64,000 bases of DNA from assembly GCF_004136555.1 (NCBI RefSeq), contig NZ_NOIT01000010.1:1-64000 (forward strand), written 5' to 3'. Below, one piece after another: positions 9,353 through 18,252 of this stretch; within the stretch, counting starts at the first letter, position 1; the number at the start of each line of letters is the position of its first letter. The DNA is from Kocuria carniphila. Its GTDB lineage: Bacteria; Actinomycetota; Actinomycetes; Actinomycetales; Micrococcaceae. The position numbers and the translations under genes are program-made. The notes under the pieces were generated by a model. That model was not told where the DNA came from and ran no database searches. It was given only the letters and a program-made list of their open reading frames with translations.

Positions 9353-10927
9353 CTAGATGATCGTGGAGCGCATGTCCGTGCGATAGCGGGAACGGAACAG
9401 GCGTTTGGTGGCCGGGTCGAAGAACCAGAGGTACACGCCGAAGGTCAGCGCCACAATGGCGGAAATGACACGGGCGGAGATCAAGCTCAGATCAAGGTAC
9501 GGGAACACGTCCAGCTGATCGGCCACGGCGTAGATGGTGAAGAAGGCCGTCAGGAAGAAGAGCGTGTCCAGCTGCCAGTCGCTGCGGATGCCCGTGATGG
9601 CGAACAACGGGATCAGCCACACGACGTACCAGGCCTGGATCATGGGGGCCAGCAGGACGAGTGCGGCGAAGGCCCAGGCCAGGCGGCGGAAGATCTTGGC
9701 ATCCCGGCCCACGAACATCAGGATCAGGACGACCAATGCGGACAGGACGGTGCCGATGGTGTGGACGACATCCATCCAAACGCGCCCGTTGGATGTCAGT
9801 GAATCACCGACGATCATCGCGAGGAACCCGATCAACCCGATGGGCGCGTACCAGATGAACACCGTGCCCGGCGTGGACATGGCCGCCACCCAGCCGAACC
9901 CGAACCCGTTGATCAGACCCATAAGGCCTAACAACGCCAGCGAATAGGCCAGCGTGAGCGCCCAGATATAGAACCGGCGCGGCCACGACGCGCTGCGGCC
10001 GGCCCAGAGCAGCCCGATGAAGGGCAGGAACACGAGCGTGATGGGTTTGATGCCGATCGACAGCGTCACGAGCGTGGCACCGATCAGCCCGCCCTTCCAG
10101 TTGCGTTGGATGGCGGCCGCGTAGATGCCGAACAGGGCGAGAGCGACCATGATGGCGTCGTTGTGAACGGCCGCAATGAAGTTGGTGAGAAACAGCGGGT
10201 TAGCCACGGACAGCCACAGGGCGCGAGCGGGGTTGACGCCGTGCAGCCGGGCCAGTCGAGGGATCACCCACATACAGGCGATCACCGATACCACGCACAT
10301 CGAGCGGAAGAGCATCACCGACGTATCCGGGCTCGCGTTGGTGATCATCACCACGAGCTGTTCGAGCCACAGGAACACGGGTCCATACGGTGGTGGAGAC
10401 TCTGCCCACAGCTGGTCGGCGCCCAGCTGGAAAAAGTTCTCGATGGTCGACACACCGTATTCGTAGGGGTTCAGCCCGCTCTGCATCACGCGGCCCTGAC
10501 CGATGTACGAATACACGTCACGACTGAAGAGCGGAACCGCGAACAACAGGGGCACCGACCACGCTGTGATGGCCGTGAGGACCCAACGACCGGTGCCGTC
10601 TCCCCATTTATTGAGTTTCTGACCCAGGCGCAGCCACTCGCGCACCATGATCATGCTGCCAATGGCCAGCAACAGGATGGAGAGGACTACCCCGCCGGTT
10701 TCATAGCGCATCCAGATGATCAGCGGGTTCTGCCGCAGTGGGGAAACACTCGCGAGCCAGCCCACGCCCAGGGAACCGGCCAGCACCATGAGGGAGCCCA
10801 GAGTTCCCATGATCACGGTGCGCAGCGGGGACTGGGAGGTGTAGGCGGATCCCTGGCGGGTGGCCAGAACCGTGCCCGGGTGCGGGCCAGATTCGGGACG
10901 GCCAGCAGCCTCGGGGTTGCTCTCCAC
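9353..10927 (-). CDS. mptB: Polyprenol-phosphomannose-dependent alpha-1,6-mannosyltransferase MptB-like
   Basis: This 524-residue protein has about 12-13 membrane spans and the GT-C loop signature FSRDVYSYIGQGRVMQSGLNPYE split around the first extracytoplasmic loop, with the acidic pair expected for sugar-phosphate-polyprenol use. In Corynebacteriales MptB builds the alpha-1,6-mannan core of lipomannan; the role here is inferred by family and fits lipomannan-bearing Micrococcaceae. It starts at GTG 10927 and is convergent with glnA and divergent from orn. Confidence 0.85.
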   Translation of the reverse strand: MESNPEAAGRPESGPHPGTVLATRQGSAYTSQSPLRTVIMGTLGSLMVLAGSLGVGWLASVSPLRQNPLIIWMRYETGGVVLSILLLAIGSMIMVREWLRLGQKLNKWGDGTGRWVLTAITAWSVPLLFAVPLFSRDVYSYIGQGRVMQSGLNPYEYGVSTIENFFQLGADQLWAESPPPYGPVFLWLEQLVVMITNASPDTSVMLFRSMCVVSVIACMWVIPRLARLHGVNPARALWLSVANPLFLTNFIAAVHNDAIMVALALFGIYAAAIQRNWKGGLIGATLVTLSIGIKPITLVFLPFIGLLWAGRSASWPRRFYIWALTLAYSLALLGLMGLINGFGFGWVAAMSTPGTVFIWYAPIGLIGFLAMIVGDSLTSNGRVWMDVVHTIGTVLSALVVLILMFVGRDAKIFRRLAWAFAALVLLAPMIQAWYVVWLIPLFAITGIRSDWQLDTLFFLTAFFTIYAVADQLDVFPYLDLSLISARVISAIVALTFGVYLWFFDPATKRLFRSRYRTDMRSTII

Positions 10928-11089
10928 CGCATTGCCTCCAGATTGCCCGTCGCTCAGTCTTGTGTCTCACCCTACCGACGCCGCCGCGCGGGCAGACCTG
11001 CGAAAGGCCCCGGAACGGCGTCGGCCTGAATCCTATCGCGATGCGGGGGGCGCACGCGCCGGGGGCTCCGGCGCGGTAAGTTAGAGGAC

Positions 11090-11716
11090 GTGTCTATTTC
11101 TAATCAGAGAATCGTGTGGATCGACTGCGAGATGACGGGCCTGTCCCTGTCCGACGACGCCTTGATCGAGGTGGCCGCGCTCGTGACGGACGATGAACTG
11201 AACGTCCTGGGCAACGGCGTGGACGTGGTCATCAAGCCGAGCGACGCCGCGCTGGAGCAGATGAACGACTTTGTGCGGAACATGCACGTGACCTCCGGCC
11301 TGCTGCCCGAGCTGCCCCAAGGCCTCGGAATGGAAGAGGCCGAGGCCGAGGTTCTCGATTACATCAAGGAATGGGTCCCCGAACCCCGCAAGGCGCCTCT
11401 GGGCGGTAACTCCGTGGGCACCGACAAGACGTTCCTCACGCGAGACATGCCCAACCTTGTAGATCACCTGCACTACCGCGTGATCGATGTCTCCACCATC
11501 AAAGAACTTGCACGCCGCTGGTACCCGCGCGCCTATTTCCAGGCACCGGAGAAGACCGGCAACCACCGCGCCCTGGGTGACATCGAAGATTCCATTGACG
11601 AGTTGCGCTACTACCGGCAGATCCTGTTCGCCGCGGAACCCGGTCCCAGTTCCGACGACGCTCGTAAAGTTGCGGCGTTGATCAATGCTTCCCGGACGCG
11701 TTCCGGAAACTCCTGA
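11090..11716 (+). CDS. orn: Oligoribonuclease
   Basis: Orn is a 3'-5' exonuclease that degrades short RNA and dinucleotides such as pGpG. The DEDDh catalytic set is visible: VWIDCEMTGL, NSVGTDKTFL and NHRALGDIEDSIDELRYY. The 208-residue length is slightly above average because of a C-terminal tail. The start is GTG 11090 with GAGGA just upstream. tRNA-His follows after about 100 bases. Confidence 0.96.
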   Translation: MSISNQRIVWIDCEMTGLSLSDDALIEVAALVTDDELNVLGNGVDVVIKPSDAALEQMNDFVRNMHVTSGLLPELPQGLGMEEAEAEVLDYIKEWVPEPRKAPLGGNSVGTDKTFLTRDMPNLVDHLHYRVIDVSTIKELARRWYPRAYFQAPEKTGNHRALGDIEDSIDELRYYRQILFAAEPGPSSDDARKVAALINASRTRSGNS

Positions 11717-11820
11717 CCACTCCCCTCCGCGTCGCGTGCCCGATGCGGAGTTAACGCAAACTTTGCGCTATAGTGGTCGTCGTTGCCCGCGCAGGTGTTA
11801 CACCTCGTGACGGGTTACAT

Positions 11821-11894
11821 GGTGGGCGTAGCTCAGTTGGCAGAGCGCCTGGTTGTGGTCCAGGAGGTCGCGGGTTCAACCCCCGTCGTTCACC
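11821..11894 (+). tRNA. tRNA-His (anticodon GTG)
   Basis: The cloverleaf folds with acceptor GTGGGCG (11822-11828) against CGTTCAC (11887-11893). The extra G-1 of histidine tRNAs at 11821 pairs with C73 at 11894. The anticodon stem CCTGG/CCAGG holds the loop TTGTGGT, giving anticodon GTG, and the T arm is GCGGG-TTCAACC-CCCGT. A possible -10 box (TATAGT at 11769-11774) lies upstream and a long hairpin follows. Confidence 0.96.
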
Positions 11895-11900
11895 CCGTAT

Positions 11901-11956
11901 AACGAGGTCCGAACTTTCGTCAGGATAGTGTCATGACGATGAGTTCGGACCTCGTT
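11901..11956 (+). terminator. Long two-stage hairpin after tRNA-His
   Basis: AACGAGGTCCGAACT at 11901-11915 pairs perfectly with 11942-11956. Inside it TCGTCA (11917-11922) pairs with TGACGA (11934-11939). The structure starts 6 bases after the tRNA. The trailing sequence is CTCGTT rather than a clean T tract, so it may act as terminator, processing signal or both. Confidence 0.7.
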
Positions 11957-12054
11957 CTCGTTGTCCGGTGCGGCTCTCTACTCGAGGTGGCGACCATGTG
12001 GGCACTTGCCGGGCACGTTCCACATCCTCAGCCCGCGCTACATCATGGACGGTG

Positions 12055-13344
12055 TTAGTGGGAATGCCGGGACTGCGCCAGATTCTCTGCCGCCCGACGG
12101 CGCAGGACGGCTCGTTCGCTCGCATTCCTGGACAACTTTGCTACCTCCGCGAACGTCTCACTGGCCATCCTGTGCTGCCCAGACCGTTCGAAGAGATCTG
12201 CGCGCACGCTCGGGACGAGTGGCGAATCACGGAGCGCTGCAGAATCAAGTGCGTCGAGCACGGCCATGCCGGCCTCCGGACCGAACGCCCGTCCATAGGC
12301 GACGGCCCGGTTGACCTCGATGGTCGGCCCCGGAGCGGCGCCGGCCAAGAGATCGTACAGCATGGCGATTCGGCGCCAATTCGTGTTCTCGGCGTGTTCT
12401 GACCTGGCGTGCTGCGCTGCGATCGCAGCCTGGAGGAAATACTGCCCCACGGGTTGTCCCGTGGCCGCAAGGTGTTCGGCCTGCTGCAGAGCTACTAAAC
12501 CTCGCTGGATCATCGACTGGTCCCATCGTGTTCGATCCTGAGATTCCAGGAGCACGGGCTCCCCGTGGTCGTCGAGACGGGCCGCGAACCGGGAGGCCTG
12601 AAGCTCGAGGAGCGCTTGCAGTCCGAGGACTTCGGGCTCGTCACGAGCAACCGAGCTCAATAAGCGCGCCAGCCTCAGGGCTTCCGTGGCCAGTGCTGGT
12701 CGCATCCAGTCCTCACCGGCAGTTGCCGAATATCCCTCATTGAAGACCAGATAGATCACGGCCATGACGTCACCAAGTCGTTGTGCGCGTGCCTCACCTG
12801 TTGGCAACTCGAAGTCTGCGCCGGCGTTGGACAGTGACTTCTTCGCACGAGAGATGCGCTGGCCCATGGCGGTTTCCGTGGTCAGGAAGCCCCGGGCGAT
12901 TTCGCTTGTCGTGAGGCCGCCGACCAAGCGCAGTGTCAATGCCGCCCTAGAAGCGGGGCTGAGCTTGGGATGGCAGCACAAGAACATCAGCCTCAGGACA
13001 TCGTCCTCGATGAAATCCACGGCACTTTCGAGGTCGGTCATATCGTCCTCCCCAGGCGGGGCGTGTTCGAGTTCGCTGACCTTGCGGTTGAGTGTCTCTG
13101 CTCGCCTGAAGTGATCGATGCGTCGCCGCTTTGCCGTGGTCATCAACCAGGCTGTGGGGTTGTCCGGGACACCCATTGCAGGCCACTGTTCCAGTGCAGC
13201 CACCAAGGCGTCCTGTACGAAGTCGGCTGCAAGCTCCACGTCGCGGGTCATCCTGGTGAGAGCGCCGACGAGGCGGGCCGAATCAGCCCGCCACGCGGTA
13301 TGGACGGCCTCAATGGGGTTGTCGGGGACGGCTTTCTCCGCCAT
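12055..13344 (-). CDS. ECF42-group RNA polymerase sigma factor with C-terminal extension
   Basis: The N-terminal part holds sigma region 2 (RDVELAADFVQDALVAAL, PTAWLMTTAKRRRIDHFRR) and region 4 (LTLRLVGGLTTSEIARGFL). The motif LMFLCCHPKLSP is typical of the ECF42 group. The remaining 200-plus residues form the helical, TPR-like extension with the VIYLVFNEGYSA motif. ECF42 factors lack a separate anti-sigma factor, and the extension is thought to regulate activity. It lies 23 bases after the YCII/DGPF partner gene, in the same direction, behind a matching promoter at 13789-13815. Confidence 0.92.
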   Translation of the reverse strand: MAEKAVPDNPIEAVHTAWRADSARLVGALTRMTRDVELAADFVQDALVAALEQWPAMGVPDNPTAWLMTTAKRRRIDHFRRAETLNRKVSELEHAPPGEDDMTDLESAVDFIEDDVLRLMFLCCHPKLSPASRAALTLRLVGGLTTSEIARGFLTTETAMGQRISRAKKSLSNAGADFELPTGEARAQRLGDVMAVIYLVFNEGYSATAGEDWMRPALATEALRLARLLSSVARDEPEVLGLQALLELQASRFAARLDDHGEPVLLESQDRTRWDQSMIQRGLVALQQAEHLAATGQPVGQYFLQAAIAAQHARSEHAENTNWRRIAMLYDLLAGAAPGPTIEVNRAVAYGRAFGPEAGMAVLDALDSAALRDSPLVPSVRADLFERSGQHRMASETFAEVAKLSRNASERAVLRRRAAENLAQSRHSH

Positions 13345-13367
13345 GAGGCCAGTGTAATGAAGGCGAG

Positions 13368-13742
13368 TCAGTCGCCGGATTCCTCCGGGCCTGTGGAGAT
13401 CTGGCGCATGGTAGTGATGACGGTGACCTCGGGCCAGTACTTCGCGTGCAGCTCAGCGAACTTCTCCTGATCGGCCACTGCTTCCTCAAGCGAGTCGTAT
13501 TGCAGGATGGACCAACCACCGACAACCTCTTTGACTTCCGCGTACGGCCCGTCGACCCGGCTGATCTCGCCGTTCCGCACGACGAAGTTCACCGCATCCT
13601 CCGTGCCGTACAGCCCACCCCCGTCGAGAAACACGCCGTTGGCCACCCGTTCGCCGATGTGTTCATCCATTGCGTCGAACAACGCCTGCGGAGGTGTTCC
13701 AATGTTCTCTTCCATCCTGACGAATCCCATGAATCGCGGCAT
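13368..13742 (-). CDS. YCII/DGPF domain protein (ECF42 partner)
   Basis: The 124-residue YCII-fold protein carries MGFVRMEE at the start and VDGPYAEVKEVVGGW, the DGPF signature with Tyr for Phe. Proteins of this family are the usual gene partners and targets of ECF42 sigma factors; their reaction is unknown. The ATG at 13742 is chosen because AGGAG lies 8 bases upstream. An ECF42-type promoter lies about 45 bases before it. Confidence 0.88.
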   Translation of the reverse strand: MPRFMGFVRMEENIGTPPQALFDAMDEHIGERVANGVFLDGGGLYGTEDAVNFVVRNGEISRVDGPYAEVKEVVGGWSILQYDSLEEAVADQEKFAELHAKYWPEVTVITTMRQISTGPEESGD

Positions 13743-13788
13743 CGTGATCACTCCTGTTGATTGTTGGTGAGATGCTGTGCACACCTAT

Positions 13789-13815
13789 GTCGAATGACCA
13801 ATACGGTTTTCGACA
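13789..13815 (-). promoter_or_regulatory. Candidate ECF42 promoter
   Basis: On the minus strand the sequence reads TGTCGA (-35), a 17-base spacer, then CGAC (-10). This agrees with the TGTCGA / CGA(T or C) motif reported for ECF42-controlled promoters. The two boxes also form an 8-base inverted repeat, ATGTCGAA...TTCGACAT (13787-13816). It should drive the YCII gene and the sigma gene, giving autoregulation (inference). Confidence 0.75.
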
Positions 13816-13977
13816 TCCTCCTCAGAAGATTTTTCGACCATCTTTTCTTCACAGCGATTTGGTCATCCGGATCTCGTATTGATTGTCGCGGACGGGATCA
13901 CGCTGTCCAGTGGCCTTGAATCCAATACGCCCATAGTCCAGGATCGCGGCCGGATTGTTGTCTACGACGCTACGTAT

Positions 13978-14283
13978 TTAGAACCGGATCGGAATGGGGA
14001 TGCCTCCGCAGCAGCAGACGCCGTTTACTCGGGGGCGCTCCCTCCCGAGCATCATCGCGGCTTGATAGCACGCGGCGAACTGGATCATGGTCGGGACAAC
14101 ACCGCGCATCACCCCGCGCTCGGCAATGATGTTTCGGATCACCCCTGAGCAGGAGTCTTGGCCTCGAGCCACGAGGTAGGCGCAGCTGAATCCCTTACGC
14201 GGAGACAGATACCGCTGGTACCCGCGGATAGCGAGGTCAACGCCCTTGCGAGGAGCGGAAGTAACCAAACTTAGTGTCGTCAT
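13978..14283 (-). CDS. YidD-like (DUF37) protein
   Basis: The 101-residue product has the core of membrane-protein-insertion-efficiency factor YidD: AIRGYQRYLSPRKGFSC, a Cys-containing DSCSGVIRNIIAERG segment and an amphipathic start. Canonical YidD is encoded between rnpA and yidC near the origin; this copy is isolated and ends in an unusual C-terminal CCCGG stretch. It is therefore probably a divergent paralogue rather than the housekeeping copy. No strong ribosome site is seen at ATG 14283. Confidence 0.7.
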   Translation of the reverse strand: MTTLSLVTSAPRKGVDLAIRGYQRYLSPRKGFSCAYLVARGQDSCSGVIRNIIAERGVMRGVVPTMIQFAACYQAAMMLGRERPRVNGVCCCGGIPIPIRF

Positions 14284-14355
14284 GGTGCAACCCTAGCCCT
14301 CACGCTCGAGTTCTTGGGAGATCACGGCTCCCCTGAACCACGGACGCCCGGTGTG

Positions 14356-16340
14356 TTAGCGGTCATGGATCAGTGCCTCTGCCGTTTCGTAGCGACCGCG
14401 GAATGCCAACGCGATGAGTCTGCTGCCGAGCGTGAAAGCGAAGAGGAGCAGGACGAGACCCGCATAGGTCACGAGTTGTAGCCGCGGTGCTAACAATGGC
14501 CCCATGTCGCTGAGCACCAGAGCCGTGCCACATGCTGCGAATGTCGCCGTGAGTACGGCCAGCACGAGTTGCTGGACCAGCCCACTGAGAAACCGCTCGC
14601 CGTGCGTGTCCGAAACCAGGCTCATCCGCACCCCGAGGTTCGATCGATCGACACGATCAATGATGGACCGTACGTGTTCGGGCAACCCTTGCGCCAAGCT
14701 GGCCACGGTGACGAGTTGCTCGTGTGCTTGTTCGACCAGATTCTCCCGATTGAATCCAGCGCGCACCACAATTCCAGCACGATCACGTACCAAGCCGACC
14801 ACATCGATAGAGGGGCTGAGGAGCCGCAGAGTGCCTTCCAACGAACTGATCGCACGAAACGCCGCGGCAAGCGGCGGTGGAACACGCAGTCGATGGTCGA
14901 GAGCGATGGTGAAAAGTTGCCCCAGCAATTCATCAACGGGGATACCCCCGACTCTCATGACCAGGTCGGCCATCTGGCGTTTCAACAATGCCATGTTCAT
15001 GTCTTCGGGTGCTTCCAGCAGCGCTGTGAGTCGTTTTGCCGCCGCGGCGCCGTCCTGCCGGTTGATGGACAGCAGTAGCGACACCAAAGCAGTCCGCAGT
15101 CCTCGGTCCATGCGGCCCACAGACCCGAAATCGAGGAGCCCGAGACGCCCATCTGTCAAGAGCAGGACGTTGCCGCCATGGAGGTCCGCGTGAAAGATGC
15201 CATCCACGAAAATCTGTTGCATCACCACGTCGACGAGCGACTCCGCCAACTCGACTCTGATTTCGGGGCTCAGGTCGGCGATCTCCTGTGCCGCACTCGT
15301 GAGGGGAACGCCATGGAGTTGTTCCATGGTCAGGACGCGATGGGTTGACTGGTCCGGAAAAGCCCTGGGAATGACCACCATGTCACTCCCGCGCAGCGTC
15401 GTCGGATTGTGGAGTTCGACTCGGTAGTCAAGTTCTTCGTCGAGGGAGCGGTGGAAACCAGCGGCCAGGTCTTTTGTTCCCAACCTGCGTGCCCACGCGG
15501 CGCGGCGCTCAGTCAGTGCGGCCAGATGGTTGATGATGTCCAGGTCACTGCGAACCAGGCCATGGGCTCCCGTCCGTTGAATCTTGACGACCACCGGTTC
15601 CCCGCTCACAAGAGTTGCGGTGTGCACTTGTCCCACGGAGGCCGCCGCCAGGGGCAGCGGATCGACGTCTGCGAATACCTCGCCCGGTTCTCTGCCTAAC
15701 TCCTCGCGGAGAGTGCGGTGAACCGCCGGCCATGGTTCTGGGGGACCTGGCTGTGCAAGCGCGAAAGTTCTTCGATATACCGCCGAGGCAGCAGGTCCGG
15801 TCTGGACGCCAACGACTGACCGAGCTTGATGAAGGTCACGCCACCCTCGGTCAGTGCCTCCCTCAGTGAGGTGGCGGTGTCACGCCGGGTCCTCGAGCCT
15901 CCCGCCACGGCCGGAGCAGAGCGTGAAAGGAAACGGATCAAGCCGTGGCGAGCCGCAATGCTGAGGATGCTCAGATACCGCCGAACACGGCGTAACCAAC
16001 CGGGCAACCCCCGGATCAATTCAACGGGCCCTGCTACCGACCCGGTTGGGAACACTGCCTCGGCAACTGCCAGGATGCTGATCAGGAACACCAACACCCA
16101 GGCCCCGTAGAGTAAGGCCACCATGGTCGCGGCGAGCGGGTGGGTCACGCCGTTCTCCACGGTTTGGATGCCGATCCATTCCAGGATTTGCCCCAAAGGT
16201 GAGAAAGCCGCGAGGGTGGCTATCGCTGAGAGGAACAGGGTTCGAGGCCATCCCACCGCAACTCCCAGCAATCTCCGGGCGATGACCGTGATCACCACCG
16301 TATTGAAGATGGTTGCCAAAAGGACGATCACGGCGGCCAT
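14356..16340 (-). pseudogene. UbiB/AarF (ABC1) family atypical kinase, disrupted by a single frameshift
   Basis: Two adjacent frames together make one complete UbiB-family protein of about 660 residues. The N-terminal part (16340 to about 15745) has several membrane helices and the family motif FIKLGQSLASRPDLLP. The rest has ASVGQVHTA, the lysine in VVVKIQ, HADLHGGN and LLDFGS, and two C-terminal helices. They are out of register at a run of five G (15740-15744; CCCCC on the coding strand). One extra C restores VPPEPWPAVHRTLREELG, as the family requires. It is either a true pseudogene or a sequencing error. The ATG at 16340 lies 5 bases after the tetR stop, so the two form an operon. Confidence 0.85.
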
Positions 16341-16345
16341 CAGGC

Positions 16346-16924
16346 TCAGTCCCCGAGTGCCAATACCGCGGTAGAACTGGCAACGACCACGGCGGGTAGC
16401 CATTCGGGAACGGTGTCCCACAAGTAAGGACGCACGAAACCATAGGGCCCGTCTGCGGCGGCGATCCTGACGAGTTGCCTGCGTTTTTCCGTGACTCGTC
16501 CGTATCGAAGCTGAGCGAGTTCACTCAATCGTTCATGGATCTCGTCGTTGATGTGAGCAACCGCCTCCCTGCAAGAGTCCGGGGTGTTCTCAACCAACCG
16601 TTTTTGCCGGAACAGCGCCATCGATGCCGCATCCTGCGGATGATCGCGAGTGAAAGTCACCACGCTCTCAGCCATTCCCAGGAGGGCCTTCTCCGGGTCC
16701 TCGCTGCGCCCGGCCGCCAGATATACCTCGTGAAAGCGGCGCACACTTCGGAGCCACAAATGGACCAACAACTCTTCTCGGGAACCGAAGCGGTGATAGA
16801 TCGACCCGGTCGGCGCGCCCACTCTGGCGGCGATGCTGGCGATTCGCACTGCTGACCCGTGATTGCGAACTTCCTCCGCAGCGGCGTCCAAAATGCCGTC
16901 AGTAGTGAATTTTGCCAAGGCCAT
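16346..16924 (-). CDS. TetR/AcrR family transcriptional regulator
   Basis: The 192-residue protein begins with a TetR DNA-binding domain (FTTDGILDAAAEEV, IASIAARVGAPTGSIYHRFGSREELLVHLW) followed by an all-helical ligand domain. It is the first gene of an operon with the UbiB-like gene and diverges from the membrane-protein gene at 17037. A 22-base dyad in the shared promoter region is the likely operator. Confidence 0.92.
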   Translation of the reverse strand: MALAKFTTDGILDAAAEEVRNHGSAVRIASIAARVGAPTGSIYHRFGSREELLVHLWLRSVRRFHEVYLAAGRSEDPEKALLGMAESVVTFTRDHPQDAASMALFRQKRLVENTPDSCREAVAHINDEIHERLSELAQLRYGRVTEKRRQLVRIAAADGPYGFVRPYLWDTVPEWLPAVVVASSTAVLALGD

Positions 16925-16940
16925 GGCGCAAGCGTACCCC

Positions 16941-16976
16941 TTGACGAACCAAACATCTAGAATCTATGCTCTAGAT
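16941..16976 (+). promoter_or_regulatory. Promoter with overlapping TetR-type operator dyad
   Basis: TTGACG (16941-16946) and TATGCT (16965-16970) are separated by 18 bases and point toward the gene at 17037. The inverted repeat ATCTAGA-8 bases-TCTAGAT (16955-16976) covers the spacer and -10 box. It lies 30 bases from the tetR start, so binding could repress both directions. Confidence 0.6.
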
Positions 16977-17036
16977 TATTCATTCCAGTAAGCGGCTCTT
17001 ACGCTCACTCATTACTGCCTTGCGGAAGGACCCGTC

Positions 17037-17624
17037 ATGGGACCTGTCTCGATAGCCGCTCTCAAGCCCTTGGCACCACCCGCAACACCGTTCATCAAAG
17101 TCATTGGTATTCTCATCGCCCTCTGGTGCGCAGCGTTCGCAGTCATCACCATTTGGTTCGAATCCAGTGACTACTTCGCCCAAGGCCCCCATGCAGCCGA
17201 CGCCGCCGCCCTGTCCGTTGTGAACTGGTACGTCGTGGCCGTCAAAGTTCTGGGCATCGCCGTTGCACTACTCGCCATACGGCAGCCCCGTTCAGCCCGC
17301 ACGGCCACGCTTGTCGGCATGACGCTCTGGGCGGCCTTCGCCACCATCGGTATTTACGTTGTGGGCAGCCTCGTTCAAATCATCACCATGCTGGTCGGAA
17401 TAATGGGAGACCCGTCCAAGCTCACTCTCGGCTCAGTGGGCTATGTGCTCGCATTCAGTGCGGCAGGCACCGGATTCGGGATTCTCGCCGTCTCCTACAA
17501 ACGACGAACCAGCCTGAGGACTTTCGCGGTCGTGCTGGGCATTCTCGGCGCGCCCCTGATGCTCGGGAGCATCCTGGTGTTTCTCCCCGCTCTGCTCCGT
17601 ATGGCAGGTCTGCTATCCAGCTGA
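17037..17624 (+). CDS. Membrane protein of unknown function
   Basis: The 195-residue protein has about five hydrophobic spans (near 20-42, 62-80, 92-118, 128-148 and 160-190) with no recognised motif. ATG 17037 follows a GGAAGGA ribosome site. It diverges from tetR and precedes a DoxX-like gene by 55 bases, so these two probably form the TetR-controlled transcript. I do not recognise the family. Confidence 0.75.
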   Translation: MGPVSIAALKPLAPPATPFIKVIGILIALWCAAFAVITIWFESSDYFAQGPHAADAAALSVVNWYVVAVKVLGIAVALLAIRQPRSARTATLVGMTLWAAFATIGIYVVGSLVQIITMLVGIMGDPSKLTLGSVGYVLAFSAAGTGFGILAVSYKRRTSLRTFAVVLGILGAPLMLGSILVFLPALLRMAGLLSS

Positions 17625-17679
17625 CGACGGCGCCTCGAGACTCGCACTCGCGCGTCTCGCCGAGAAAGGAACAAGTCCG

Positions 17680-18111
17680 TTGTTCCCATTAATCGTGCTC
17701 GTCCTCACAACTATCGGCGCGCGTCAGTTCGGCATTCTCTTCGACGTGGAATACCTCTTCGCATGGCCTAACGCCCTGGCTGTCGGGCTATCCGTCATGC
17801 TGCTTTTCACCGCGAGCGCGCACTTTTTTCAGCCTCGCCGGAATGCTCTGATCGAGATGGTTCCGTGGGCACTGGGGCGCCCGAGAGTGTGGGTAACGTT
17901 TACCGGCGTCCTGGAGATACTTGGCGCCATCGGACTCCATGTACCCGTGACTCGAACTGTCGCGGCCATCTGTCTGGCTCTGCTCTTCGTGGCGATGTTC
18001 CCGGCCAACATTCGGGCCGCTCAGAACAACACGGGTCTATCCAGCATGAAGCTGTCCTTACGAGTTCTGGTCCAAATGGTCTTCGTGGTTGCCTGTCTGA
18101 TCGTCGCCTGA
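17680..18111 (+). CDS. DoxX-like four-helix membrane protein
   Basis: The 143-residue product has four membrane spans and DoxX-type features: FTASAHFFQPRR in an early loop, then VTFTGVLEILGAIGLHVP and LALLFVAMFPANI. The start is TTG 17680, preceded at 9 bases by GAAAGGA. DoxX-like proteins are quinone- or redox-linked membrane proteins of uncertain role. It lies downstream of the membrane gene at 17037. Confidence 0.8.
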   Translation: MFPLIVLVLTTIGARQFGILFDVEYLFAWPNALAVGLSVMLLFTASAHFFQPRRNALIEMVPWALGRPRVWVTFTGVLEILGAIGLHVPVTRTVAAICLALLFVAMFPANIRAAQNNTGLSSMKLSLRVLVQMVFVVACLIVA

Positions 18112-18224
18112 ACCGACGTCGCTCGTGCTCACTCGAACGTTATAAACGCGGCCACCCAGGCCATGTGGTCACTGGCGTCTTGGGAGTGGCCAAATCCCGC
18201 TTCTAGCGTGTTGAATATGTAGTT

Positions 18225-18240
18225 GGGGACATTTGTCCCC
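18225..18240. promoter_or_regulatory. Short perfect dyad before the exported-protein gene
   Basis: GGGGAC-ATTT-GTCCCC is a perfect inverted repeat 12 bases before ATG 18253. Its placement fits an operator or an RNA hairpin next to the start. No known regulator motif can be assigned. Confidence 0.45.
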
Positions 18241-18252
18241 TAAAGCGCTTAC

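Noticed and set aside
11961-12402. Two plus-strand frames after tRNA-His
   Set aside because: They are antisense to the ECF42 sigma gene and its 3' flank and show no motif.
13879-14148. 89-residue plus-strand frame opposite the YidD-like gene
   Set aside because: It has no motif and overlaps a better supported minus-strand gene.
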